37,525 nt of DNA, taken from contig CAYVNW010000030.1 of the NCBI GenBank assembly GCA_964452915.1, forward strand, positions 1-37,525, given 5' to 3'. This DNA is from Colivivens sp964452915. GTDB lineage: Bacteria > Bacteroidota > Bacteroidia > Bacteroidales > Bacteroidaceae. Below are positions 25,971 through 34,015 of the stretch, piece by piece; position 1 is the first letter of the stretch, and each line of letters opens with the position of its first letter. The translations under genes were made by a program, and so were the position numbers. The notes beneath the pieces were generated by a model. It saw nothing but the letters and a program-made list of their open reading frames with translations. It made no database searches and had not been told where the DNA came from.

Positions 25971-26014
25971 AACCCCGTCTCAATCAGTGCAGTTCACTGC
26001 GAGACGGGGTTTAT
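25971..26014 (+). terminator. Strong intrinsic terminator of the six-gene operon
   Basis: AACCCCGTCTC (25971-25981) pairs with GAGACGGGGTT (26001-26011), with an inner CAGTG/CACTG stem, then TTATTATT. It lies 24 nt after the TraB/GumN stop. Confidence 0.88.
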
Positions 26015-26022
26015 TATTGTCA

Positions 26023-26710
26023 TCAGATTTTGATTTTCTTTCCGCCATGTATGTAGATCCCTTTCTCGGGATTGTCTACTCGCATGCCGAGTAGGTTATA
26101 ATAAGCATCGTCATTATGTTTGGCTGACGCTTGCGTGCTGTTGATAGCTGAGGATTGCGATCCGAAGACAACACTGACATTGCCCGAACCAACTGCTTCT
26201 GCCAGGCCTTCAACATCATCAATATGTCCTATTCTCGTGTATCTGTACGATGTGTTGAATGTCTTGTAGAACAATACAATGCAGTTGCTGCCATACAACA
26301 TGATGTCGCCTGTATTAATAGTTTCCGGGTTACTTGCGTCGGTTGGCAGGTTGCTGTCAAGATAATTGTATTTTTCATTTCCGTTGAGTTCTGTCATGTT
26401 AAGAGTCATTGGTAAAAGTGCGGTGAATGCTTCTGCTGTCTCGTTTTCCGCAAGCGTGGCAGTGAAAGTCTTACCGTTGATGGTAACTGTGACTTTGTTT
26501 GCGTTTGAGTTGTGGCTTGAATTGTCTGTGTGTGCTTTCATAAAGCTTTCCATAAATTTTTTTGTCACCATGCAGAGTCCATAAGTCCTCAGTCGTGAAT
26601 TCATATGTCGTTGTATCATTGTCGTCAGTTTTGTCGGTATCCTCATTATTGGCTGAGCACGACGGCAACATTGTCAACAGCATTGCTAATTGCATGATTA
26701 TTTTCTTCAT
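26023..26710 (-). pseudogene. Frameshifted cyclophilin-like lipoprotein gene
   Basis: Two overlapping minus-strand frames make one protein. The first (from 26710) gives a signal with lipobox MLPSC and an acidic linker (NNEDTDKTDDND). The second carries a cyclophilin-like domain: KVTVTINGKTFTATLAENE, AFTALLPMTLNMTELNG, ETINTGDIMLYG, IVLFYKTF and RIGHIDDVEGL, and ends in the tail YYNLLGMRVDNP...KGIYIHGGKKIKI common on exported Bacteroidetes proteins. Removing one A from a seven-A run (26557-26563; T on the plus strand) joins the frames as HGDKKFMESFMKAH. It could be a real frameshift, a slippage-controlled gene or a base-call error. A promoter element lies 27 nt upstream. Confidence 0.75.
26557..26563 (-). 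repeat. Seven-A homopolymer at the frameshift
   Basis: A7 on the coding (minus) strand; six A would restore one continuous reading frame of the cyclophilin-like lipoprotein. Confidence 0.8.
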
Positions 26711-26736
26711 AATACCTTTGTTTTTTGATTACGGTG

Positions 26737-26744
26737 CAAAGGTA
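26737..26744 (-). promoter_or_regulatory. -7 promoter element for the cyclophilin-like lipoprotein
   Basis: TACCTTTG on the minus strand matches TAnnTTTG, 27 nt before the start at 26710. Confidence 0.6.
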
Positions 26745-26863
26745 GGCATGTTCAGCAAAAGGTGTGTTATACGAATAAACTGAAAATATACCAATTTTGA
26801 AGATTTACTTGCTGTTTATCAAAATTGTATCGTCTTCGTCTACAATCAACTTAATTGTGCCTC

Positions 26864-26916
26864 TAAGCTTATTAGGTTCTGGCAGTAAGCTGATTAGGTT
26901 ATGGGCATAACCTAAT
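26864..26916. repeat. ATTAGGTT repeat cluster (two direct, one inverted)
   Basis: Two direct copies of TAAGCTnATTAGGTTnTGG (26864-26882 and 26886-26904, 22 bp apart, 17 of 19 identical). The second also forms a perfect inverted repeat: ATTAGGTTAT (26893-26902), GGGC, ATAACCTAAT (26907-26916). Confidence 0.7.
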
Positions 26917-27029
26917 GAAGTTATCGGCCAAATTAAGTCAATGTGACAACACGTTTCATTGTGATGACGCTTTATACCCACTGTCATCACAACCGATTGA
27001 AAAAGGATAGAGAATTCATATTGCAATAA

Positions 27030-27071
27030 CAGAAAAGAGCGCACTCCGGAGTGTCCCTGAGTGTGCTCTTT
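27030..27071 (-). terminator. Intrinsic terminator after gdhA
   Basis: AAAGAGCGCACTC (27034-27046) pairs with GAGTGTGCTCTTT (27059-27071), one G-U pair. On the minus strand the stem ends in CTCTTTTCTG. It lies 62 nt after the gdhA stop. Confidence 0.8.
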
Positions 27072-27133
27072 GGTATGCCCATGATAGGTAGCGGCACGTT
27101 TTACGAGCCAATCCAAATAGGGCTATAAAAAAA

Positions 27134-28468
27134 TTAGACTATTCCTTGTGCCATCATAGCTTTTGCTACTTTCATGAAACCTGCTACATTAGCTCCCTTG
27201 ACGTAGTTCACGTAGCCGTCAGCCTCTGTGCCGTATTTCACGCAGTTGCGGTGAATGTCTTCCATAATGGTATGTAACCTATGGTCCACCTCTTCTGCAG
27301 TCCAGGACAGGCGTTCTGAATTCTGGCTCATTTCCAAACCTGATACTGATACACCGCCTGCATTAGCTGCTTTTCCTGGAGCATAGAGTATCTTTGCCTC
27401 CTGGAATACCTTTATAGCACCTGGGGTTGAAGGCATGTTGGCTCCTTCAGAAACAGCAATTACACCATTTGCTACCAATGCTTTTGCTTGTTCTTCATTG
27501 ATTTCGTTTTGTGTAGCTGAAGGCAATGCAATGTCGCCCTTCTCATGCCATGGCTTTTCTCCTGCTACGTATTTGCAACCGTATTTGTCTGCATATTCTT
27601 TGATACGTCCGCGATATACTTGTTTGAGTTCGAAGATGTAGTCAAGTTTCTCACGGTCAATTCCGTCAGGATCATAGATATAACCATCAGAATCAGACAT
27701 GGTGACAACTTTGCCGCCCAACTGCAGTACCTTCTCGGCTGTGTATTGAGCCACATTTCCTGAACCAGAGATGAGAACTGACTTGCCTTTAAGATCCATG
27801 CCTTTTGTCTTAAGCATCTCCATAAGGAAGTAAACATTACCATATCCGGTAGCTTCAGGACGTATGAGTGAACCTCCGTATTCACGTCCTTTGCCGGTAA
27901 ATGTGCCGCTGAACTCACGTGTAAGTTTTTTGTACATACCAAACATGTAACCTACCTCACGTCCGCCGACTCCTATGTCGCCTGCAGGAACATCGATGTC
28001 AGGACCTATATGACGGGCCAGCTCAAGCATGAATGCCTGGCAGAAACGCATTACTTCTGCATTACTTTTTCCACGTGGTGAGAAGTCTGAACCTCCTTTG
28101 CCTCCACCCATTGGCAAGGTTGTGAGTGAGTTTTTGAAAGTCTGCTCGAACGCAAGGAACTTTAAAATGCTAAGATTCACACTTTGGTGGAAACGAATAC
28201 CTCCTTTGTACGGGCCTATGGCGTTGTTGTGCTGTACTCTGTAGCCCATGTTTGTCTGTATGTTTCCTTTGTCATCCATCCAGTTGACGCGGAACTGATA
28301 CACTCTGTCTGGAATGCAGAGACGTTCTATGAGGTTTACTTTATCAAATTCGGGGTGCTTGTTATACTCTTCTTCAATTGTACTTAGTACCTCTTCTACT
28401 GCCTGATGATATTCAGGCTCACTAGGAAACCTCATCTTCAGGTTTTCCAATACTTTCTTAGAATCCAT
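27134..28468 (-). CDS. gdhA: Glutamate dehydrogenase (NADP-type)
   Basis: A 444-aa enzyme that interconverts glutamate and 2-oxoglutarate plus ammonium, the main ammonium-assimilation step in many Bacteroidales. It follows the hexameric 450-residue GDH pattern: GYRVQHNNAIGPYKGGIRFH, the catalytic-lysine block LTTLPMGGGKGGSDFSPRGKS, DVPAGDIGVGGREVGYMFG, the nucleotide-binding GSGNVAQYTAEK, and GANMPSTPGAI. NADP preference is inferred from family similarity. It has its own promoter about 105 nt upstream and its own terminator. Confidence 0.95.
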   Translation of the reverse strand: MDSKKVLENLKMRFPSEPEYHQAVEEVLSTIEEEYNKHPEFDKVNLIERLCIPDRVYQFRVNWMDDKGNIQTNMGYRVQHNNAIGPYKGGIRFHQSVNLSILKFLAFEQTFKNSLTTLPMGGGKGGSDFSPRGKSNAEVMRFCQAFMLELARHIGPDIDVPAGDIGVGGREVGYMFGMYKKLTREFSGTFTGKGREYGGSLIRPEATGYGNVYFLMEMLKTKGMDLKGKSVLISGSGNVAQYTAEKVLQLGGKVVTMSDSDGYIYDPDGIDREKLDYIFELKQVYRGRIKEYADKYGCKYVAGEKPWHEKGDIALPSATQNEINEEQAKALVANGVIAVSEGANMPSTPGAIKVFQEAKILYAPGKAANAGGVSVSGLEMSQNSERLSWTAEEVDHRLHTIMEDIHRNCVKYGTEADGYVNYVKGANVAGFMKVAKAMMAQGIV

Positions 28469-28573
28469 AAATTGTATGTTTACAGTGGTTGATTATTCAC
28501 CTTAAGTCTATATACACATTAACTGATAAGTCGTTTTTATCTTGTGTATGTGTTGTTTTCTTGTTTGACGCTG

Positions 28574-28604
28574 CAAAGGTACATATAATCTATGAAAGCG
28601 CAAA
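28574..28604 (-). promoter_or_regulatory. Promoter of gdhA
   Basis: TACCTTTG (28574-28581) and TTTG (28601-28604) on the minus strand are separated by 19 bp, a full match to the Bacteroidetes -7/-33 pattern. The leader is about 100 nt. Confidence 0.8.
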
Positions 28605-28797
28605 CAATAATTGACAAAAAAATACAATACAAATAAAAAATGGATATGAAACGTAAGTTTATGCAACGAATGAATGTGAAAACGAAAGGTTTCCCGACTT
28701 TATTTGGGCAGTCTGCAATTGAGCGTATATGTTCGGTGGCGCACTATATAATAATAGGTGTACCAGGTGACGGAAATGAAGGAAAGTGTCTGCTGAA

Positions 28798-28829
28798 TTT
28801 GGTTATTTGTTTTCTTTGAGCTATCTTTG
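28798..28829 (+). promoter_or_regulatory. Promoter of recG, giving a leaderless or near-leaderless mRNA
   Basis: TTTG (28798-28801), a 20-bp spacer and TATCTTTG (28822-28829) match the full -33/-7 pattern. The recG ATG starts only 5 nt after the -7 element, about where transcription should begin. Confidence 0.75.
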
Positions 28830-28834
28830 CATAA

Positions 28835-30943
28835 ATGATTACTCAATCGCAAGACATAAAGTATTTGCAGGGAGTTGGTCCTGCAAGGGCAAGTCTGCTC
28901 GAAAAGGAATTGGGGATAAAGACCGTAGGCGATCTGTTGACATACTATCCGTATAAGTATGTTGACAAGACTCGTATATACCATATTAATGAAATTGACG
29001 GCAATATGCCATATGTGCAGTTGAAGGGGAGAATTCTTTCTGCGGATACAGTAGGCGAGGGTCGCGGAAGGCGGCTTGTGGCGCGTTTTACTGATGGCAC
29101 GGGCGTGATAGAGTTAGTTTGGTTTCAAGGACTGAAGTATGCTTTGAAGGATTATGATTACAGGGTACCGTATATTGTGTTTGGCAAACCTGCAGTATAT
29201 GGCGGACGTATCAACATAGCGCACCCTGAAATGGAAATGGCAATTGATGGTGATGGTGCGAGTGAGGGATCAGCTGTAAACCGTTTCGTACCAAGTTACA
29301 ATACTACTGAACGGATGAAGCGGTCTGGGCTCAATTCGGGAGCAATGTGTAAGCTGACCAAGAAAATGTTTGAGCTATTTGCCCGCCCATTTCCGGAGAC
29401 TCTCAATCCCTACCTCATTGAACATTTTCATTTGATCTCGTATGATGAGGCTATACGCAACATACACTTTCCACAGTCTGCCGACTTGTTGCGCAGAGCC
29501 AGAACACGTCTTAAGTTTGAGGAATTGTTTTATGTGCAACTCAATATCCTTCGGTATGCTCGCGACCGTATGCGCCATTATCGTGGCATAGTGTTTTCAC
29601 GGATTGGTGAGAACTTCAATACATTTTACAACGAACACCTTCCGTTCGAACTCACTGGTGCCCAAAAACGGGTTTTGAAGGAAATAAGGAAGGATGTTGG
29701 TTCCGGAAAGCAGATGAACAGGTTGCTGCAAGGCGATGTTGGGTCTGGAAAAACTCTTGTAGCCCTTATGAGTGCTTTGATGGCTATCGACAATAAATGC
29801 CAGGTTTGTATAATGGCTCCTACCGAAATCCTTGCAGAGCAGCATTTACAGACCATACGTGAGTTTCTTGGTGATATGCCGATACGGGTAGAGCTGCTTA
29901 CGGGCAACGTTAAAGGGAAGAAACGTGAAGTTATATTGAACGATCTGAAGACTGGTGAAATCAATATTCTAATCGGTACACACGCTGTTATAGAGGATAA
30001 TGTGATTTTCTACCGTTTGGGACTTGCTGTGATTGATGAGCAGCACCGTTTTGGAGTGGCACAACGGGCTAAGATGTGGCAGAAGAATGCTGTGCCGCCT
30101 CATATATTAGTTATGACAGCGACACCAATCCCGCGTACACTTGCAATGACTTTGTATGGCGACTTGGATGTCAGTGTGATAGATGAGTTGCCACCAGGGA
30201 GAAAACCGGTGTATACTGTGCATGTTTTTGATAAACACCGTGGCAGCATGTATGCCAAGTTGAAACAGGAAATCCAAAAAGGACATCAAGTGTATATTGT
30301 TTATCCTCTTATCAAGGAGAGTGAGAAGATGGACTTGAAGAACCTTGAAGAAGGATATGAGCAAATTTGTAAAGAGTTTCCTGAATATCAGGTCGGGCAG
30401 GTACATGGCAAGATGAAGCCCGCCGAGAAGGATGCGGAGATGCAGAAATTCGTAAGTGGCAAGACCCAGATTCTTGTTGCGACTACTGTAATTGAGGTTG
30501 GTGTGAACGTTCCGAATGCCAGTGTTATGGTAATAGAGAATGCCGAGCGGTTTGGCCTTAGTCAGCTTCACCAGCTTAGAGGACGAGTGGGGCGCGGTGC
30601 TGAACAATCGTTTTGTTTACTTGTAACAAAATATGAATTGAGTTCTGACACCCGTAAGCGTATACAGATAATGGTCGATTCGAATGATGGCTTCGAGATT
30701 GCTGAACAAGATTTGAAACTACGTGGTCCGGGTGACCTTGAAGGTACGCAACAAAGTGGAATGGCGTTTGATTTGAAGATTGCCAATGTGGCAAGCGACG
30801 GACAGATTCTTCAATTAGCCCGCGATGCAGCGACTTTCATCCTTGATAACGATCCTGATGAACATGATCCGCAGAACGAAGTTCTGTGGCGCAGGCTGTC
30901 TGAATTAAGGAAGACTAATATCAATTGGGGTGCAATCAGTTAG
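28835..30943 (+). CDS. recG: ATP-dependent DNA helicase RecG
   Basis: A 702-aa helicase that remodels stalled replication forks and Holliday junctions. The N-terminal wedge/OB region begins IKYLQGVGPARASLLEKELGI and includes YVQLKGRIL. Superfamily-2 motifs follow: Walker A GDVGSGKT (300-307), DEQH at about 401-404 (VIDEQHRFG), TATPIPRT, and HQLRGRVGRG. Length is normal. It is the only gene on its strand here and converges on ispD with a 10-nt gap and no visible terminator between them. Confidence 0.97.
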   Translation: MITQSQDIKYLQGVGPARASLLEKELGIKTVGDLLTYYPYKYVDKTRIYHINEIDGNMPYVQLKGRILSADTVGEGRGRRLVARFTDGTGVIELVWFQGLKYALKDYDYRVPYIVFGKPAVYGGRINIAHPEMEMAIDGDGASEGSAVNRFVPSYNTTERMKRSGLNSGAMCKLTKKMFELFARPFPETLNPYLIEHFHLISYDEAIRNIHFPQSADLLRRARTRLKFEELFYVQLNILRYARDRMRHYRGIVFSRIGENFNTFYNEHLPFELTGAQKRVLKEIRKDVGSGKQMNRLLQGDVGSGKTLVALMSALMAIDNKCQVCIMAPTEILAEQHLQTIREFLGDMPIRVELLTGNVKGKKREVILNDLKTGEINILIGTHAVIEDNVIFYRLGLAVIDEQHRFGVAQRAKMWQKNAVPPHILVMTATPIPRTLAMTLYGDLDVSVIDELPPGRKPVYTVHVFDKHRGSMYAKLKQEIQKGHQVYIVYPLIKESEKMDLKNLEEGYEQICKEFPEYQVGQVHGKMKPAEKDAEMQKFVSGKTQILVATTVIEVGVNVPNASVMVIENAERFGLSQLHQLRGRVGRGAEQSFCLLVTKYELSSDTRKRIQIMVDSNDGFEIAEQDLKLRGPGDLEGTQQSGMAFDLKIANVASDGQILQLARDAATFILDNDPDEHDPQNEVLWRRLSELRKTNINWGAIS

Positions 30944-30953
30944 CTCGCCCGTA

Positions 30954-31604
30954 TCAATTGATCCTCATATCTGCTTTTGTCGTGATTTTAATGTTTTCAC
31001 GGTTACCTTCTACTAATGTCACTTTATGACCAGTGGCCTCAACCACTGATGCATCGTCTGTAAAACTTGTCACATATCCTTGTTGGTAAGCCAAACGCAG
31101 AAGGTCTGTTTGAAATACTTGTGGCGTTTGTACTAATTTGTACTCTGACCGTGGTACTGTGTAACTGCCGTCATCGGTCAGTTTACGTAGTGTTTCAAAG
31201 ACGTCGGTGACCGGTATAGCAGCGCCATCCTTTTCTGCTGCTTTATAACAGCGGCCGATAACTTCGATTGACACAAACGGGCGTACGCCATCATGTACTC
31301 CTGTAAGGATGCAGTCTTTTTTTACTTTTGCAAGCCCGTTCTTTACCGAATGGAAGCGTTCTTGTCCACCTTCCGCTACTGTGATGTTTATGTGAAAGTC
31401 ATATTTCCTGCAGAGATCGTTCCAATAGGCAATCCAATCATGATTGAGCACAACAATAATCTGCATTGTTGGGTCGTACTCATAAAAACGTTCGATGGTT
31501 TGCATAAGAATCGGCTTTCCTCCCAACTCTAAAAATTGTTTGGGAATATCTCCGCCCATTCTTAGTCCTTTACCGCTGGCGACAATGATGACAGCCTTGT
31601 CCAT
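30954..31604 (-). CDS. ispD: 2-C-methyl-D-erythritol 4-phosphate cytidylyltransferase
   Basis: A 216-aa enzyme that couples MEP to CTP, making CDP-methylerythritol in the non-mevalonate isoprenoid pathway. The N-terminal nucleotide-binding loop SGKGLRMGGDIPKQFLELGGKPI is present, with one Ala-to-Ser-type change from the usual AGGKGxRM. GVHDGVRPFV, AAIPVTDVFETL, QTPQVF and FTDDASVVEATGHKV are family blocks. It starts 21 nt after the DJ-1 gene and is probably cotranscribed with it. Confidence 0.95.
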   Translation of the reverse strand: MDKAVIIVASGKGLRMGGDIPKQFLELGGKPILMQTIERFYEYDPTMQIIVVLNHDWIAYWNDLCRKYDFHINITVAEGGQERFHSVKNGLAKVKKDCILTGVHDGVRPFVSIEVIGRCYKAAEKDGAAIPVTDVFETLRKLTDDGSYTVPRSEYKLVQTPQVFQTDLLRLAYQQGYVTSFTDDASVVEATGHKVTLVEGNRENIKITTKADMRIN

Positions 31605-31625
31605 GTGTGTAGTATTCCCGCAACC

Positions 31626-32177
31626 TTAGTATGGCCAAACCATGTTCTCCTTGACTTGCTTTACTGTCGCCTTGCCCAGCAGGTATTCAACTATCGCATA
31701 GCCAAAGTCGAGTGATGCTCCAGGTCCGTGTCCGGTAATAAACTGCCCGTCAACCTCTACAGTCTTGCCTGTTGGGATCGCGCCTGTCAGTTGGCTTTCA
31801 AATCCTGGGTAGCATGTAACATTCATGCCTCTGAGTATACCAAGATTTCCATATACAATTGGAGCGGCACAAATAGCTGCAAGAGCCTTTCCCGCCTTGT
31901 AGTGCTTCATGATGATGTCTTGCAAAGGTTTGCAATCGCGCAAGTTAGTACTGCCGGGCATGCCACCTGGCATAACAAGCATGTCGGCATCGCTGAAGTC
32001 GCATTCCTGCAACTGCTTGTCGGCTTTGATGGTTACTCCGGACGCACTGTCAACCATGTTGTTGCCAGTTATTGATACAGTTGTGATATTGATGTCTGTC
32101 CTACGGCAAATAGTAACAGTAGCAATGGCTTCCGTCTCTTGGAAACCTGTTGCAAGGAATAGGTATACTCGTTTCAT
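31626..32177 (-). CDS. DJ-1/PfpI (YajL-type) family protein
   Basis: A 183-aa cytoplasmic protein of the DJ-1 superfamily. GFQETEA (11-17) holds the Glu that stabilises the reactive cysteine; Cys103 in LAAICAAP is the nucleophile-elbow cysteine; GHGPGASLDFG matches the conserved C-terminal block. Members are reported as glyoxalase III-type or protein/nucleotide deglycase enzymes and oxidative-stress factors; which applies here is not visible. It lies between tRNA-Leu (22 nt upstream) and ispD (21 nt downstream). Confidence 0.92.
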   Translation of the reverse strand: MKRVYLFLATGFQETEAIATVTICRRTDINITTVSITGNNMVDSASGVTIKADKQLQECDFSDADMLVMPGGMPGSTNLRDCKPLQDIIMKHYKAGKALAAICAAPIVYGNLGILRGMNVTCYPGFESQLTGAIPTGKTVEVDGQFITGHGPGASLDFGYAIVEYLLGKATVKQVKENMVWPY

Positions 32178-32199
32178 AGTAAGTAGCTTGTTTGTATTG

Positions 32200-32283
32200 T
32201 ACCGAAAGTGGGACTCGAACCCACACAGCCGTTATGGCCAAGGGATTTTAAGTCCCTCGTGTCTACCATTCCACCATTTCGGC
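32200..32283 (-). tRNA. tRNA-Leu (anticodon UAA)
   Basis: An 84-nt class II tRNA. The acceptor GCCGAAA pairs with TTTCGGT (terminal G-U), the anticodon stem AGGGA/TCCCT encloses loop CTTAAAA (anticodon TAA), a long variable arm (TGGCC...GGCTG) follows, and the T-arm is GTGGG-TTCGAGT-CCCAC. CCA is not encoded. Its 3' end lies 22 nt before the DJ-1 start on the same strand. Confidence 0.95.
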
Positions 32284-32301
32284 AGCCTGTGATTACGGGT
32301 G

Positions 32302-32309
32302 CAAAGATA
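32302..32309 (-). promoter_or_regulatory. -7 promoter element for tRNA-Leu
   Basis: TATCTTTG on the minus strand matches TAnnTTTG, 18 nt before the tRNA 5' end. It may also drive the DJ-1 and ispD genes, since no other promoter is visible before them. Confidence 0.65.
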
Positions 32310-32420
32310 GTAAATTATTGAGAACTATGCGTGCTGGTTGACAAGTTTTTTTTGTGAAAAGGTATGATTTCGCATTAAACTTGGCTTTAGTGCATTGGTG
32401 AGAACAGAATATGGTTGAGT

Positions 32421-32456
32421 AAAAGGCACTCCCCTATGCCAAATAGAAGAGTGCCC
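32421..32456 (-). terminator. Intrinsic terminator after the receptor/lipoprotein operon
   Basis: GGCACTC (32425-32431) pairs with GAGTGCC (32449-32455). On the minus strand the stem is followed by TTTTACT. It lies about 40 nt after the lipoprotein stop. Confidence 0.75.
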
Positions 32457-32495
32457 GAAGACATGCTTACTCTGTTATAAACTGGTAGTGATGAA

Positions 32496-33998
32496 TTAAT
32501 AGTCCGTGTTTTGCGGATCAAAATTTGTCCAACCGTTCAGCCAATTGTCGCCATTTGCAAACGCACCTATATAGCTGACTCTGGCAAACCATGTCCCAAG
32601 TCGGCTATTGGAAAATGATGCGGCAGACAGAAGAGGTGAACCTGTGCGTGGCATATATGGCGTACCTACACCGTTTGTGTCTTCAAGTAGCCAGGAGTCT
32701 GTTGAATCAAAATACTTGTTACCTGTCTGTGCAAGGAAATACTGACTTGAAAACGACAGGCGTGATTCGTCCGTGGTTTTTGTAGCCCAATCATAGAACA
32801 CGTCAGCGAAACCTTTGTTTTGGTCGCACCCTACAGCGTCCATGTTTGCCATCCAGATATTCTCCAATGACAGTTTGCCGGCAGTGGCACTTGTCTGTGT
32901 GTCGCCTTTCTCTCCGTCGAGTATCAGTCCGACGGGATAGCCTATCGCTACGGAATTAAAGCAGTTCAGACGGCTGGCACGGCGTATTTGCATGGCTGCC
33001 TGGAATTTTCCAAGTCCTGAACCGTTGTTAGGGTAGAGACTGCCGCCTGTTATATAGCTTTCTGTATTCTCGAAGTCGGTTGATACAGCCTTAGGACCGA
33101 TGAATGTCACATTCGAGAACACACATGAAGTATATGGGTTTACTGCCGCTCCATCGGCGCAGTTGTCACTTTCAAATCCGTTCGACAAAGATTTGTCAGC
33201 AATCTTAGGATCACGTACAGACAGGCAGAACTGCACATTTCCGCTGAAGCCGTTGTCTGTGTCAAATTCATCATCCCACCCATTGTATGCCACAAGATAT
33301 TTACAGTTGACTGTACCTCCGAACCATTCGTATGAGTCATCATTTGAATATGATACTTGAATGTGGTCAATTTGAGTACTGCTTCCGACAGAACCAAATG
33401 TCAGTCCGTTGATTTCTTTGTCGGTCTCAAATGGATATCCTGCGAACTCAATGCGTACATATCTGAATACACCTGAATTGTCAGCATCGTCGTTGCCTCC
33501 GTGCTTAGTCCGTGGTCCGCCTTCAATTTGCTGTGTACCTTGGTTGTTCCTGGCCCTTCCGCAAATGATCACTCCTCCCCAATCGCCTGGCCTGCGGCTT
33601 CCTTTTGGTTGGGCACTTGTGAATACAATAGGGTTGTCAGCTGTTCCTTCTGCGTAGAGTTTGCCGCCCGGTTCAACTATAAGGGCTGCTTTTGTCTGTT
33701 TGTCCCCTTTGATAACTGTTCCCGGTTCTATTGTCAGCTGTGCTCCTTTTGCTATATACACCCATCCCTTTAGTGTATAAGTGCCCTTTTTGATGTTTTG
33801 ATTGCCAGTAAACACAAACTCTTGGTCGCCATAGCCTATCACATCGCCAAACAAAATGTTGTCGCACGACCTGAGTCCTCCGTCTGTAGCGAAAGTGTAC
33901 TTCTCTTCATTGTTTTTGTCGTCATCACTGCATGAGGCAAGTGTCGCCCCTACAATTACGGCAATGATTGCCGCTGTAAAAAACATTTTCCTTTTCAT
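32496..33998 (-). CDS. Surface beta-helix-like lipoprotein partnered with a TonB-dependent receptor
   Basis: A 500-aa lipoprotein. The signal ends in LASC (about 20-23) and is followed by SDDDKNNEE, an acidic stretch like the lipoprotein export signal of Bacteroidetes, so surface exposure is likely. The body opens with KKGTYTLKGWVYIAKGAQLTIEPGTVIKG and repeats strand-turn units (GDWGGVIICGRA, FRYVRIEFAGYPFE, INGLTFGSVGSSTQIDHIQV, FEWFGGTVN-like YEWFGGTVNCKYL), typical of a parallel beta-helix. Relatives in marine Bacteroidetes sit beside TonB receptors and are sometimes mislabelled multidrug transporter (from memory). It starts 17 nt after the receptor gene, so a SusD-like capture role is plausible. 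Confidence 0.82.
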   Translation of the reverse strand: MKRKMFFTAAIIAVIVGATLASCSDDDKNNEEKYTFATDGGLRSCDNILFGDVIGYGDQEFVFTGNQNIKKGTYTLKGWVYIAKGAQLTIEPGTVIKGDKQTKAALIVEPGGKLYAEGTADNPIVFTSAQPKGSRRPGDWGGVIICGRARNNQGTQQIEGGPRTKHGGNDDADNSGVFRYVRIEFAGYPFETDKEINGLTFGSVGSSTQIDHIQVSYSNDDSYEWFGGTVNCKYLVAYNGWDDEFDTDNGFSGNVQFCLSVRDPKIADKSLSNGFESDNCADGAAVNPYTSCVFSNVTFIGPKAVSTDFENTESYITGGSLYPNNGSGLGKFQAAMQIRRASRLNCFNSVAIGYPVGLILDGEKGDTQTSATAGKLSLENIWMANMDAVGCDQNKGFADVFYDWATKTTDESRLSFSSQYFLAQTGNKYFDSTDSWLLEDTNGVGTPYMPRTGSPLLSAASFSNSRLGTWFARVSYIGAFANGDNWLNGWTNFDPQNTDY

Positions 33999-34015
33999 TG
34001 TTTTCTATTATTTGT

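Larger units (their letters stand above)
26711..27133. other. Intergenic region between gdhA and the cyclophilin-like gene
   Basis: It contains the gdhA terminator (27030-27071), the promoter of the next gene, and an array of ATTAGGTT motifs (26864-26916). A minus-strand open frame at 26805-27116 ends with protein-like sequence (LIVDEDDTILINSK) but its start lies within the gdhA terminator, so at most it is a gene remnant. Confidence 0.5.
28469..28834. other. Divergent intergenic region gdhA / recG
   Basis: It holds the gdhA leader and promoter and the recG promoter. A 59-codon plus-strand open frame (28640-28819) runs into the recG promoter; I see no family, ribosome-binding signal or promoter for it and leave it uncalled. 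Confidence 0.5.

Noticed and set aside
26805..27116. 103-codon minus-strand open frame with a protein-like C-terminal end
   Set aside because: It starts in the region of the gdhA terminator stem, has odd composition in its first half and no promoter; at best a remnant.
28640..28819. 59-codon plus-strand open frame before recG
   Set aside because: No promoter, ribosome-binding signal or recognisable family, and its end overlaps the recG promoter.
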